From Niabella ginsenosidivorans (GTDB taxonomy: Bacteria; Bacteroidota; Bacteroidia; Chitinophagales; Chitinophagaceae), in NCBI RefSeq assembly GCF_001654455.1, contig NZ_CP015772.1:4154001-4218000 (forward strand): 64,000 nucleotides of DNA, read 5' to 3'. A program made the translations under genes and the position numbers. Below the pieces are notes generated by a model. The model had not been told where the DNA came from. It made no database searches and saw only the letters and a program-made list of their open reading frames with translations. This document shows positions 1 through 8,237 of this stretch, piece by piece (position 1 is the first letter of the stretch; each line of letters starts with the position of its first letter).

Positions 1-193
1 GTTCAATTTCTTTCCGTAATTCAAAAATATCAACACTAAAGCTTTTCAAGATCCGTATGGCCGTGTTATCTCCTTCCCTGATCAATCCCAGAAGCAGATG
101 TTCCGTGCCAATGAAATCATTCCCCAACCGCAGTGCTTCCTCCCTGCTGTAAGAGATAATTTCTTTTACCTGAGATGAAAAATTATTATCCAT
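1..193 (-). CDS. clpC: ATP-dependent Clp protease ATP-binding subunit ClpC, N-terminal fragment
   Basis: Reading leftwards from the ATG at 191-193, the frame is open to the window edge (64 codons). It contains the Clp N-domain repeat signature: residues 1-20 (MDNNFSSQVKEIISYSREEA) followed by GTEHLLLGLIREGDNTA. This repeat binds substrates or adaptors in ClpC-type Hsp100 unfoldases, which feed proteins to ClpP in the cytoplasm. The AAA+ domains lie outside the window, so ClpC versus ClpB rests on this N-domain alone; the GTEHLLLGL form is typical of ClpC. It is divergent from the STAS gene, with a 93-bp gap holding a palindromic promoter element at 225-236. Confidence 0.85.
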   Translation of the reverse strand, partial: MDNNFSSQVKEIISYSREEALRLGNDFIGTEHLLLGLIREGDNTAIRILKSFSVDIFELRKEIE

Positions 194-224
194 AATTAGA
201 TAAAGTGTTTATTTACAATATTAA

Positions 225-236
225 CAAATATATTTG
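225..236. promoter_or_regulatory. Palindromic element giving overlapping -7 boxes on both strands
   Basis: CAAATATATTTG is a perfect 12-bp palindrome. It contains the Bacteroidota -7 consensus TAnnTTTG on the plus strand (229-236, towards the STAS gene at 287) and on the minus strand (232-225, towards clpC at 193). Predicted leaders are about 46 and 27 nt. No clear -33 TTTG is seen for either direction, so promoter function is inferred. Confidence 0.45.
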
Positions 237-286
237 GTAGTAAATTTACTTGTAATTTAAGTATAATTATTCCAAATTCACCCTAT

Positions 287-688
287 ATGCAAGTCAAAAT
301 AGATACCAAAGAGAAATTTCACGTCATCACGCCAATTGAGACTGCATTAACTGCTACTATGACAGATGATATGGAGGCGGCGTTGCTTCCTTTTTTGCAA
401 AACGATGTGAAAAATGTGGTATTAGATCTACAGCAGGTACAGGGTGTAGATACCGCCGCTGCTGCAAAGTTGCTGCAAATACAGCAAAAATTCTATGAAA
501 ATAACGCCTCCTTCGTTTCCTGCAATATACAAAAAAATGTAAACGCATTTTTGGCAGACAGCGAACTGGACGATTTGTTAAATATAGCGCCTACCGAAAG
601 CGAAGCATGGGATATTGTGCAAATGGAGGAAATAGAGCGGGACCTGCTGGACACAGAAGATATTGAGTTCAGCGAAACTGATGAGTAA
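287..688 (+). CDS. STAS-domain protein (anti-sigma factor antagonist-like)
   Basis: A 133-aa soluble protein. Residues about 10-95 fit the STAS fold: the strand VKNVVLDLQQVQGVDTAAAAKLL resembles the [VL]xLDLSxVxxxDSxG core of anti-anti-sigma factors. The usual phosphorylatable Ser is replaced here (VDTAAAA, with Thr next to the Asp), so classical SpoIIAA-like phosphorylation is uncertain. The C-terminal 30 residues are very acidic. The gene is 27 bp upstream of ribonuclease Z and probably co-transcribed with it. No partner anti-sigma kinase is nearby, so the role is unknown. Confidence 0.75.
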   Translation: MQVKIDTKEKFHVITPIETALTATMTDDMEAALLPFLQNDVKNVVLDLQQVQGVDTAAAAKLLQIQQKFYENNASFVSCNIQKNVNAFLADSELDDLLNIAPTESEAWDIVQMEEIERDLLDTEDIEFSETDE

Positions 689-715
689 ACAAATAAAAAA
701 CAAAAAGGTTTAAAA

Positions 716-1621
716 ATGTTGGGCGTAATCATACTGGGGAACAATTCTGCCGTACCAGCGTTTGACCGGCATCCGACCAGCCAGTTGCTGACCATGCCAA
801 ACCGGAAATTTCTGATCGATTGCGGGGAAGGTACCCAGATACAGCTGATCCGGTACAAGATCCGCCGCAGCCGTATTTCGCATATCTTTATCTCCCACCT
901 TCATGGCGACCATTATTTTGGACTGGCTGGGTTGCTCAATTCTTTTTCCCTGCTGGGCCGGCAACAGGAACTGCATGTAAGCGGCCCCGCAGGATTGCAG
1001 GAGATCCTGGAAATGCAGTTCAGGGCAGCTCATACAGAAATGGCTTATCCTCTCTATTTTCATACTATCCGGCAGGCAGGATACCTGATGACCGTTGACG
1101 ATGTGGAGATCAGTTGTTTTAAAACCGATCACCGCATAGAATGTTATGGTTTTGTATTCCGCGAAAAGAAAAACCCCAGAAGCATTGACCCCGAAGCCGT
1201 AAAAAAGCACAATATCCAATACAGCTGGTTTGAAACCCTGCAACAGGGCAAGGATTATAAAGCACCGGACGGAAGTATTATAAGAAATGAGTTGCTCACT
1301 TTTGAAGCGCCCAAAGGAAAAACCTACGCATTTTGTGCAGATACCAAATATGATGAGTCTTTTATACCAGACATCAAAGATGCGGATATGATCTATCATG
1401 AAACCACTTACCTTGAGAATTTTAGGGACCAGGCAGTAAAACGCTTTCATTCTACCAGCAAACAGGCAGCTTTGATCGCACAAAAGGCCCATGTAAAAAA
1501 ATTGCTGATCGGGCACTTCAGCAGCCGCTATGATGAACTGGACGATTTTCAGAAGGAAGCCCGCGAAATTTTTCCCAATACAGACCTGGCACTGGAAGGC
1601 GTTTGCTACAGGATGCCGTGA
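716..1621 (+). CDS. rnz: Ribonuclease Z
   Basis: A 301-aa metallo-beta-lactamase-fold endonuclease expected to cleave tRNA precursors 3' of the discriminator base. The zinc motif H61-x-H63-x-D65-H66 is present (SHLHGDHYFGLAG). Later motifs include CADTKYDE, DMIYHETTYL and the C-terminal LLIGHFSSRYD, all typical of RNase Z. The length matches the short RNase Z form (about 300 aa). It follows the STAS gene by 27 bp. A long antisense open frame over the same region is a codon-bias shadow. Confidence 0.93.
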   Translation: MLGVIILGNNSAVPAFDRHPTSQLLTMPNRKFLIDCGEGTQIQLIRYKIRRSRISHIFISHLHGDHYFGLAGLLNSFSLLGRQQELHVSGPAGLQEILEMQFRAAHTEMAYPLYFHTIRQAGYLMTVDDVEISCFKTDHRIECYGFVFREKKNPRSIDPEAVKKHNIQYSWFETLQQGKDYKAPDGSIIRNELLTFEAPKGKTYAFCADTKYDESFIPDIKDADMIYHETTYLENFRDQAVKRFHSTSKQAALIAQKAHVKKLLIGHFSSRYDELDDFQKEAREIFPNTDLALEGVCYRMP

Positions 1622-1877
1622 GAGCATTGGGTTATCAGTTCCCAGATTTCAATATTCAGTCCAATGACTATCGGAATCAACTCCCAGCTATCAACATCCG
1701 ATATGTAGTTTTATGTGATCTGTTTGTAGCAGGATAAGGCCTCACTGGTCTTACATAAACAGAGCGATCAAAAGGATTGCGCAAGACAGAACAAGTAACC
1801 CTGATTTTTTTTTACATTTACCTGAATTGTATTACAAGTGTGTATGCTGACTGACCTTATAATAAAAATGCTATGAT
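1622..1877. other. Intergenic region without a recognisable gene
   Basis: No coding frame is supported between rnz and the ORF6N remnant. The only structure noted is an imperfect inverted repeat around 1718-1770 (TCTGTTTGTA against TACATAAACAGA) enclosing AAGGCC and GGTCTT. It could fold into a weak hairpin after rnz. No oligo-T run follows it directly. Confidence 0.4.
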
Positions 1878-2437
1878 ATGGAAAACAGGTTAATAATAAC
1901 AGATGAACTGCTGCTTTCAAAAATATTACATATACGGAACAAGCGGATAATGATTGATCGTGATCTGGCTGAATTATATGGAGTGCCTGCCAACCGGCTA
2001 AACGAACAGGTAAAACGAATAGTAAACGTTTTCCTGCCGACTTTATATTTCAACTGACACCGCAGGAAAAGATCGGGGTGGTCGCATTTTGCGACCACCT
2101 CAAAACACTGAAATATTCACCGAAATTGCCTTATGTTTTTTCCGGGCATGGGGCGGTAATGTTAGCAAGCCTGCCAAATAGTGAAAGAACTATTGAAGTG
2201 GATGCACGCATTGTAAAATTATTTAATGCAATGCGGGAGGTGCTGCACACTAATCAGGAATTATTATTAACACCGAAAAAAATAGACAAAAATCTACAGG
2301 CGCAAGGTTTTTCTTTAAAACAATATGATGAAGAAATAGCTGCGCTGTTTGAGCTGATCAGCCAGCTGCGCAAAGAAAACGAGATACCCCGACCTCATCA
2401 ACCTGTTGGGTTTAAAACAAAAATTACCGGCAAATAA
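1878..2437 (+). pseudogene. ORF6N-domain DNA-binding protein, frameshifted
   Basis: Starting at ATG 1878 the frame reads a typical ORF6N N-terminus (IRNKRIMIDRDLAELYGVPA, then RLNEQVKRI) and then stops at TGA 2055. The continuation (ADFIFQLTPQEK, then LPYVFSGHGAVMLAS, ERTIEV, IVKLFNAMREVL) lies in the -1 frame and runs to 2437. One missing base near 2018-2019 explains the break: inserting one A in CGAATAG restores K-R-N-S-K-R-F-P-A-D-F. ORF6N proteins are common phage-related regulators in Bacteroidota. The conserved FxEHGxxML motif also reads SGHG, a further sign of decay. A sequencing error is the alternative explanation for the shift. Confidence 0.75.
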
Positions 2438-2641
2438 TTTTTTCAAATGCCCGGTTCCATGTCCGTATAAGACCACCACAATCAATTAAGGTCTCTCTGG
2501 TCACACATACAGGCATAGCGCTTTCTCTAAGCTGTGGGAAAGATGATTACATACTACTTACTGCCATATTACCTGTTGTCAATCCCTGCGTATTTCATCA
2601 CCAGTATAAAGCAAGTTAACTTTCCATTCTTAATTAAAATA

Positions 2642-2658
2642 TTGAAACAACGTTGCAT
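2642..2658. promoter_or_regulatory. Upstream copy of 17-bp operator-like palindrome
   Basis: TTGAAACAACGTTGCAT matches 14 of 17 positions of the perfect palindrome at 2679-2695, with a 37-bp centre-to-centre distance. It covers the putative -33 TTG at 2653-2655. Given the COG0523 genes downstream, a Fur-family zinc repressor (Zur) site is the likeliest reading, but this is inference. Confidence 0.5.
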
Positions 2659-2673
2659 TTTATCAAATTATAT

Positions 2674-2681
2674 TATATTTG
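2674..2681 (+). promoter_or_regulatory. Promoter -7 element of the COG0523 operon
   Basis: TATATTTG fits the Bacteroidota TAnnTTTG element, with a -33 TTG at 2653-2655 (18-bp spacer). The predicted start of transcription is about 2686, leaving about 27 nt before the ATG at 2713. Both elements are covered by the palindromes, which suggests repression by steric block. Confidence 0.55.
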
Positions 2682-2695
2682 CAACAATGTTGCAA
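2679..2695. promoter_or_regulatory. Perfect 17-bp palindrome, probable Fur/Zur-type operator
   Basis: TTGCAACAATGTTGCAA consists of 8-bp arms around one central base. It overlaps the end of the -7 element and the predicted transcription start. Size and symmetry fit Fur-family boxes. The downstream genes (two COG0523 GTPases, one with a poly-His loop) point to zinc. Confidence 0.6.
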
Positions 2696-2712
2696 TAAAA
2701 AACAATCATTTC

Positions 2713-2904
2713 ATGATTCCCCAGACATTTGAGCAATGGCGTCGCTGCATCGTAAACGACTGCGGCATTAACCTGACCAGAGAGTTTGCTCAGCGTAGGC
2801 TTAGCATTTATCAGGACGATAAAAATCCGGAAACTCAAAAATTTGTCCATCGTTACGGACAAATACATTTAGAAAATATCATCAAATGGCTTAAAAAAAT
2901 ATGA
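2713..2904 (+). CDS. Small conserved-looking protein leading the COG0523 operon
   Basis: A 63-aa protein from ATG 2713. It starts [20 protein letters not shown] and ends [10 protein letters not shown], and has no signal peptide or membrane segment. Its stop overlaps the next start (ATGA at 2901-2904), so it is translationally coupled to the first GTPase. An upstream TTG at 2653 would extend it across the operator and promoter, so it was rejected. Cys12, Cys17, His46 and His52 are possible metal ligands (speculative). I recall similar short proteins next to CobW-like genes in this phylum, but the function is unknown to me. Confidence 0.75.
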   Translation: MIPQTFEQWRRCIVNDCGINLTREFAQRRLSIYQDDKNPETQKFVHRYGQIHLENIIKWLKKI

Positions 2905-4109
2905 TCACTGAAAAAAAACTGCCCGTAACGGTTTTAAGCGGGTTCCTGGGTGCAGGAAAAACCACCCTGCTCAACCATGTGCTGCATAATAAAGAAGGAA
3001 TGAAGGTGGCCGTTATTGTAAATGATATGAGCGAGGTAAACGTGGATGCCCGGCTGGTAGAAAATGAGAACGTACTGTCCCGTACCGAAGAGAAATTAGT
3101 GGAAATGAGCAACGGCTGTATCTGCTGCACGCTGCGGGAAGACCTGATGAAGGAAGTAGAACGGTTGGCAAATGAGAAGCGCTTTGATTATCTCCTCATT
3201 GAAAGCACGGGCATCAGCGAGCCGGTACCCGTGGCGCAGACCTTTTCGTATGTAGATGATGAGAATGGCATCGACCTGTCGCGGTTCAGCTATATTGATA
3301 CAATGGTTACCGTGGTAGATTGTTATAACTTCTTCAAAGATTTTGGCACGAACGAATTGCTGATGGACAGAAACCTCACAAATATGGAAGGCGATGATCG
3401 CACCATTGTCAACCTGTTGACGGACCAGATCGAGTTTGCCAATGTGATCATCCTGAATAAAACAGACCTGGTTACTGCAAAAACAGTAGGATTATTAAAA
3501 GCAGCTATTTATAAATTAAATCCAGGTGCTAAAATTCTTGAGTCGTCATTTGGCAAAGTTGCCCCCAAAGAAATTCTGAATACCCGGCTTTTTAATTTCG
3601 GGGAAGCGGAAACATCAGCAGGCTGGCAAAAAGAACTGGAGGCAGAAGGCCATACGCCCGAAACAGAAGAATACGGCATCAGTTCCTTTGTTTTCCGGAA
3701 TCAAAAACCCTTTCATCCCGAACGTTTCTGGAACTACCTGAGTACGGCATATCCGCAAGGTATTATACGTGCCAAGGGGCTATTCTGGCTGGCTTCCCGG
3801 CCCAATGATGCTATCAGTTTTTCACAGGCAGGCGGTTCCTCCCGGCTTGAAAGAGCAGGAGTATGGTGGTGCAGCATGCCTTATGGTGAACGGATCCGCT
3901 ATCCCTCTTACACATATAACAAGGACGTAATTGAAGGCCGCTGGAGTAAAAAATGGGGGGACCGGATGAATGAGCTGGTATTCATCGGGCAGGACATTGA
4001 GAAAGAAAAAATGATTGCCGACCTGGAGAACTGCCTGTTGCAGGATGAAGAGCAGTACCTGTTTGATTACAAAATAAGATTTAAAGATCCTTTTCCCAGG
4101 GATATATGA
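2901..4109 (+). CDS. COG0523-family GTPase, putative metal chaperone (CobW/YciC/ZNG1-like)
   Basis: A 402-aa G3E-family GTPase. The P-loop is at residues 14-21 (GFLGAGKT). The family metal-binding motif C73-x-C75-C76 lies in [19 protein letters not shown] (switch region) and NKTDLV (guanine specificity) follow. The C-terminal half is a CobW-C domain with the WW/W-rich segment ([22 protein letters not shown]) seen in YciC-like members. COG0523 proteins use GTP hydrolysis to deliver metals, often zinc under starvation. The gene overlaps the 63-aa gene by 4 bp and the next GTPase by 4 bp. The operator at 2679-2695 suggests induction by zinc limitation. Confidence 0.85.
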   Translation: MITEKKLPVTVLSGFLGAGKTTLLNHVLHNKEGMKVAVIVNDMSEVNVDARLVENENVLSRTEEKLVEMSNGCICCTLREDLMKEVERLANEKRFDYLLIESTGISEPVPVAQTFSYVDDENGIDLSRFSYIDTMVTVVDCYNFFKDFGTNELLMDRNLTNMEGDDRTIVNLLTDQIEFANVIILNKTDLVTAKTVGLLKAAIYKLNPGAKILESSFGKVAPKEILNTRLFNFGEAETSAGWQKELEAEGHTPETEEYGISSFVFRNQKPFHPERFWNYLSTAYPQGIIRAKGLFWLASRPNDAISFSQAGGSSRLERAGVWWCSMPYGERIRYPSYTYNKDVIEGRWSKKWGDRMNELVFIGQDIEKEKMIADLENCLLQDEEQYLFDYKIRFKDPFPRDI

Positions 4110-5203
4110 TGATTACCACCAGCACCCGGAGCGGCGGCGCTGCTACAGGTACTGTATCTGTTAACAAAAAAAGCAACATAATGAGCAATCAAAAAATACA
4201 CCCCTCAGCAAAGCCGGTTACCATCGTTTCAGGTTTTCTTGGCGCGGGAAAAACAACCTTTCTGAACGCGTTGATTGCTTTTTATCGTGCAAACGGTAAA
4301 AAGCTGCTGGTTATTGAAAACGAGTTCGGGGAACAAAGTATTGACGGAGAACTGATCGTTGATGCCGGCAGTGATATTTTTGAATTCAGCAACGGATGCT
4401 TTTGCTGTAACCTTAATGAGGAACTCTATGACCTGCTGCGGGAACTGTGGCAGCGGGGCAATACCTTTGATGAACTGATCATAGAGACCACCGGCATTGC
4501 GGATCCTGCAACCGTAGCTGTGCCCTTTTTAACCGATCCGTCCATTAACCGGTATTACCGGCTGGAGCGGGTCATTGGCGTGGCAGACGCCTGCCTGATA
4601 GAGGCCACCCTGGCCCAGGCAAAAGAAGCCGGCCGGCAGATCAGCTTCAGCGATATTTTACTGGTTACAAAAACGGATAGGGTCACACAGGAACAAACAT
4701 CGGATGTAATGAAATTATTACAGCATATTAACCCATTTGCAAAAATCCTTACTGGTAATAAAACATCCGGATATCCGTTGCAGGAGATCTCCGGTTTTAT
4801 TCGTACTGAACCCACAACAACAGCACCCCCGGAAACAGCACCAGATCACGGGCATCATCATGAACACCATCATCACCATGATCACCATGATATTACATCC
4901 CTGAGCTTTGTATTTGCAGATCCTATTGATGTTGAAAAGCTGGAATACCGTTTAATGCTGATGCTGACCCTCCAATCCGAAAATATTTATCGTGTAAAAG
5001 GCATCATTGACGCAGGAAATAAAAAGATAATATTGCAATCCGTGGCTCATTACCTGGCAATAACAGAGGGCAAGGACTGGCTACCGGGAGAAGAGCGCAA
5101 AAGCAGGATCGTATTTATCGGCAAGGGGTTAAAAGCAGCCGTGTTTGAAAAAATCCTTGAACAGTGTATCCGTAAAGCCGCACCGCTTAAAAAACAAAGC
5201 TGA
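4106..5203 (+). CDS. Second COG0523-family GTPase with histidine-rich metal loop
   Basis: The longest frame is 365 aa (ATG 4106, overlapping the previous stop). Homology begins near M26 (ATG 4181, [20 protein letters not shown]), so the first 25 Ser/Thr-rich residues may not be translated. It has P-loop GFLGAGKT, metal motif [16 protein letters not shown], and TKTD for guanine recognition. Residues about 247-262 ([16 protein letters not shown]) hold 11 His, a typical metal-storage or delivery loop before the CobW-C domain. It differs from its upstream neighbour by this loop and a shorter C-terminus, so the two probably serve different metals or clients rather than being simple duplicates. Confidence 0.85.
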   Translation: MMITTSTRSGGAATGTVSVNKKSNIMSNQKIHPSAKPVTIVSGFLGAGKTTFLNALIAFYRANGKKLLVIENEFGEQSIDGELIVDAGSDIFEFSNGCFCCNLNEELYDLLRELWQRGNTFDELIIETTGIADPATVAVPFLTDPSINRYYRLERVIGVADACLIEATLAQAKEAGRQISFSDILLVTKTDRVTQEQTSDVMKLLQHINPFAKILTGNKTSGYPLQEISGFIRTEPTTTAPPETAPDHGHHHEHHHHHDHHDITSLSFVFADPIDVEKLEYRLMLMLTLQSENIYRVKGIIDAGNKKIILQSVAHYLAITEGKDWLPGEERKSRIVFIGKGLKAAVFEKILEQCIRKAAPLKKQS

Positions 5204-5253
5204 ATACGCCTGTCTCAGTTAACGCGATAAACAGCTTTTAAAAAATAATCTAT

Positions 5254-6084
5254 ATGGGTAGTCCTGTTTTTTCATACATTCACTGGCATCCGGATCCGGA
5301 GCTGTTCCGTATCGGCGGCCTGGGTGTGCGTTACTATTCGCTCCTGTTTGCTGCAGGCATCATCATAGCTTATCTTCTGCTGAAAAAGAGCCTCCTGCAA
5401 CAAAAAATACCTGTGGCCGTTCTGGACAAACTGCTGATCTACGTGGTCATTGGCACGTTCCTGGGAGCACGGCTGGGGCATTGTTTATTTTATGAACCGG
5501 GCTATTACCTCCACCATCCCCTGGAAATTTTCATTCCCTGGAGCAGCACAACGGAGGGCATCCGGTTCACCGGCTACCAGGGGCTGGCCAGTCACGGAGC
5601 CGCATTGGGCATATTGCTGTCTGCCTGGATCTATGCCCGGAAATATCATTTTCCCTATATGGTTATTCTTGATACCATTGCTCCTTATATTCCGCTTGCC
5701 GGTGCAGTTATACGGCTGGGCAACCTGTTTAATTCCGAGATCATCGGACGGCCAACGCGTGTTCCCTGGGCTTTCGTGTTTGACCGGGTTGATCAGGTGC
5801 CCAGGCACCCGGCACAGCTTTATGAATCCATTTGTTACTTCGCACTGTTTCTCTTCTTATACCGGTATTCTCTCAGAAAAAAAACAACACAACAAAAAGG
5901 GCTGCTCTTTAGCCTGTTGCTGACAATACTGTTCTCGATCCGTTTTTTGCTGGAGTTCTTTAAGGCCGATCAGGAGGCTTTTGAAGCCGGCATGCTCATC
6001 AATATGGGGCAGCTCCTTAGCCTGCCGCTGATTGCAGCCGGGATAATATTACTTTTTCAAAGAAAAAAATTATTTGGAGCATAG
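5254..6084 (+). CDS. lgt: Prolipoprotein diacylglyceryl transferase
   Basis: A 276-aa polytopic membrane enzyme that transfers diacylglycerol from phosphatidylglycerol to the lipobox Cys of prolipoproteins. Seven hydrophobic segments are visible. The family signature is present as AVIRLGNLFNSEIIGRPT, with the conserved Arg and Asn. RHPAQLYES near residue 185 is also typical. The N-terminal IHWHPDPELFRIGGLGVRYY matches Bacteroidota Lgt. It lies 50 bp after the GTPase gene and could be read through from that operon. Confidence 0.93.
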   Translation: MGSPVFSYIHWHPDPELFRIGGLGVRYYSLLFAAGIIIAYLLLKKSLLQQKIPVAVLDKLLIYVVIGTFLGARLGHCLFYEPGYYLHHPLEIFIPWSSTTEGIRFTGYQGLASHGAALGILLSAWIYARKYHFPYMVILDTIAPYIPLAGAVIRLGNLFNSEIIGRPTRVPWAFVFDRVDQVPRHPAQLYESICYFALFLFLYRYSLRKKTTQQKGLLFSLLLTILFSIRFLLEFFKADQEAFEAGMLINMGQLLSLPLIAAGIILLFQRKKLFGA

Positions 6085-6445
6085 GCGTCCGCCGTTGTTA
6101 AAGCTGTGGCTGCCCAGAACAGTCGCCTCGCAAAAGCCCCACACAGCAGGCACGTGATGCAGATCCATGACGGCCGCTAATCATTCATGAGATCAGGAGC
6201 ATGCTGACAAAAAGAAAAAAGCAGTAATACGGATCACATTTATTGCTCCCCCAGCTTCCTGAATTGACCTGCCGGTATCTTGGTACTGAACACATCCATT
6301 ATAAATAAAGCGTTTACTAAAATGCTTCTTTCGTAAAATTAAAAACGGAGGCCCGGGGGATCATCCGAAAGCAAAGTACTGATAATAAAAAAGTTGGATC
6401 ATTGACCCAACTTCTTCATCATTTTGCCGGTTTAAACCGGCTGAA
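6085..6445. other. Intergenic region between lgt and hsp20
   Basis: No coding frame is supported. It contains the terminator hairpin for the heat-shock gene (6391-6413) and a perfect 16-bp palindrome GCCGGTTTAAACCGGC at 6426-6441 just after the hsp20 stop. The 6085-6300 part shows nothing I can identify. Confidence 0.5.
6391..6413 (-). terminator. Probable rho-independent terminator of hsp20
   Basis: On the minus strand AAGTTGG and CCAACTT form a 7-bp stem with a 9-nt loop. The stem is followed by a T-rich run (TTTTTTATTATC). It lies 33 bp after the hsp20 stop codon. Confidence 0.7.
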
Positions 6446-6901
6446 TTAATAAACTTCTATTTTTTTAGGCGCTTTCCTTTTGGCCTCTTCTTTTTTGGGA
6501 ACCGTTAAATGTAAAACCCCGTTTTCATATTTTGCCTGTATGCTTTCTTCATCTACCACATCCTTTGGTAATTCAAAACTACGCTGGAAGGATTGGTAGC
6601 TGAACTCTCTGCGGGTGTAGTTTTCATTTTTTTCTTCGTTATCTGCCTGCTTTTCCGAAGAAATTGTCAGCAGATTTCCATCCAGCGTAACGCGAAAATC
6701 ATTTTTGTCCATTCCTGGCGCTGCAACCTCTACTTCAAAATTGTCATCCGTTTCTTTTACGTTTACTGACGGCAACGTTGTTTGAGTTGAAGAGAAATTT
6801 TTATTACCCCAATTAAAAAGATCACGGCTCCAGAAATCATCAAACCAGCCGGAGAAACCAGGTAACATTTCTTTGTTCCCGTTCCATTTGATAAGAGACA
6901 T
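6446..6901 (-). CDS. Hsp20/alpha-crystallin family small heat-shock protein
   Basis: A 151-aa ATP-independent holdase. The start is ATG 6901 (MSLIKWNGNK), chosen because a full Shine-Dalgarno AAAGGAGGTGAT sits just upstream; the in-frame GTG at 6907 lies inside that site. The alpha-crystallin domain spans about residues 45-140 and begins LPSVNVKETDDNFEVEV. It has VAAPGMDKNDF and the hallmark YENGVLHLTVPK (A-x-x-x-n-GVL type). The N-terminal arm (WFDDFWSRDLFNWGN) matches Bacteroidota Hsp20. It is transcribed away from the glycan cassette. Confidence 0.93.
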   Translation of the reverse strand: MSLIKWNGNKEMLPGFSGWFDDFWSRDLFNWGNKNFSSTQTTLPSVNVKETDDNFEVEVAAPGMDKNDFRVTLDGNLLTISSEKQADNEEKNENYTRREFSYQSFQRSFELPKDVVDEESIQAKYENGVLHLTVPKKEEAKRKAPKKIEVY

Positions 6902-6902
6902 A

Positions 6903-6914
6903 ATCACCTCCTTT
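6903..6914 (-). promoter_or_regulatory. Unusually complete Shine-Dalgarno site of hsp20
   Basis: The mRNA reads AAAGGAGGTGAT immediately before ATG 6901. This is complementary over about 12 nt to the usual 16S rRNA 3' tail (ATCACCTCCTTT). Other genes in this window lack such a site. It fixes the start codon and suggests strong initiation. Confidence 0.7.
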
Positions 6915-6946
6915 TTTTTAAATGGTTAATAAAATAAAACTGTTCC

Positions 6947-6964
6947 GGGCTGTTTTTTCAGCCC
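6947..6964 (-). other. Hairpin in the hsp20 upstream region
   Basis: GGGCTG and CAGCCC form a 6-bp stem around a six-base T (A on the minus strand) loop, about 46 bp upstream of the hsp20 start. If the promoter is further upstream, this is a leader hairpin of the heat-shock mRNA. It is not adjacent to the ribosome site, so thermosensor action is not evident. Confidence 0.35.
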
Positions 6965-7180
6965 TTTTATACATAAAAACAAAACCTTTGCCAGTAAAAA
7001 AACGAATGATTTTTTTTCAGCTCTTCTGAAAATTTTTCAGTTTTTATGACATGATGTATCCGTTGCGGCTGCATTTTGTATAGCGGGCACAACGCTGTTT
7101 GTCAAAACTGTTTTTGCATGAATATTGAGGGCATATCTAATACTGCAGCTTATATATTATAAAAGAAATTAACAGAGCCT

Positions 7181-8203
7181 ATGTCTTATAAAATTGCCGT
7201 TTTATCGCCGGTAGCCTGGCGAACCCCTCCCCGTCATTATGGCCCCTGGGAACAGGTGGCTTCCAACATTGCCGAAGGGCTGGTTGAAAAAGGATGGGAT
7301 GTTACCCTGTTCGCTACGCAGGATTCCTTTACCAAAGGCCGGCTGGAAGCGGTCATTCCTGCAGGATATGAAGAAGATAATGAAGCAGACGCTAAAGTAG
7401 CAGAGTGCCTTCACATCAGCTACCTGATGGAGCAGGCTGATACTTTTGACCTGATCCATAATCATTTTGACTTTTTGCCGCTTACTTATACAGGCTTTAT
7501 TAAAACACCGGTAATAACCACCATACACGGCTTTTCATCTTTCAGGATCATCCCTGTTTACAAAAAATACAATACCGGTAACAACTATTATGTTTCCATC
7601 AGTAATGCTGACCGGCATCCGGAGCTTACTTATACAGCTACCGTTTATAACGGAATTGACAGCCATGATTTCAGCTTTAATGAAACGCCGGAAAATTACC
7701 TGTTATATTTTGGGAGGATCCATCCGGATAAAGGCACTTTTGAAGCGATCCAGATCGCCAAAAAAGCAGGCTGGCAATTGCTGATCAGCGGCATTATCCA
7801 GGATGAACGCTACTTTGATGAAAAGGTGGCGCCCTGGATCAACCAGGATGACATCCTCTATATGGGTGTTGCAGGCCCGCACCAGCGCAATCAGCTTCTG
7901 GGCCATGCAGCGGCTTTACTGCATCCCATCCGGTTCCATGAGCCGTTCGGGCTAAGTGTTGCTGAAGCCCAGTTTTGTGGTACACCTGTTATTGCGTTTA
8001 ACAAGGGTTCCATGCCGGAGCTAATTGTTCCTGCCAAAACCGGCTTCCTGGTCAGCAATATTGAAGAGGCTGCGCTAGCAGTGGCTGATCTGCCACGCAT
8101 TCATCGCAGGCACTGCAGGGAATGGGCTGTAAAAAATTTCAGCAAGGAAAAAATGGTGGATGATTATATAGCTGTATATAAAACCATCTTGGAAAATCCC
8201 TGA
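7181..8203 (+). CDS. Family 4 glycosyltransferase
   Basis: A 340-aa GT-B fold enzyme. The N-terminal acceptor domain has ARTP-like AWRTPPRHYGPWEQVASNIA and an EGLVEKGWDVTLFAT strand. The C-terminal nucleotide-sugar domain has LLYFGRIHPDKGTFEAIQIA, GPHQRNQLLGHAAALLHP and FHEPFGLSVAEAQFCGTP, the E-x7-E-type motif of GT4. No signal peptide or membrane span, so it is cytoplasmic or peripheral. It converges on the GH130 gene with a 34-bp gap. The GT4/GH130/GT4-fusion grouping suggests synthesis and turnover of one glycan; donor and acceptor cannot be read from sequence. Confidence 0.85.
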   Translation: MSYKIAVLSPVAWRTPPRHYGPWEQVASNIAEGLVEKGWDVTLFATQDSFTKGRLEAVIPAGYEEDNEADAKVAECLHISYLMEQADTFDLIHNHFDFLPLTYTGFIKTPVITTIHGFSSFRIIPVYKKYNTGNNYYVSISNADRHPELTYTATVYNGIDSHDFSFNETPENYLLYFGRIHPDKGTFEAIQIAKKAGWQLLISGIIQDERYFDEKVAPWINQDDILYMGVAGPHQRNQLLGHAAALLHPIRFHEPFGLSVAEAQFCGTPVIAFNKGSMPELIVPAKTGFLVSNIEEAALAVADLPRIHRRHCREWAVKNFSKEKMVDDYIAVYKTILENP

Positions 8204-8237
8204 GTTCCAGCAGAACAAAATCAGGTATTTACAGGAT

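Noticed and set aside
710-1627. 305-codon minus-strand open frame over rnz
   Set aside because: It mirrors the rnz coding region; the plus frame has the full RNase Z motif set.
2653-2712. Upstream TTG extension of the 63-aa protein
   Set aside because: It would cross the -7 element and both operator copies; ATG 2713 fits better.
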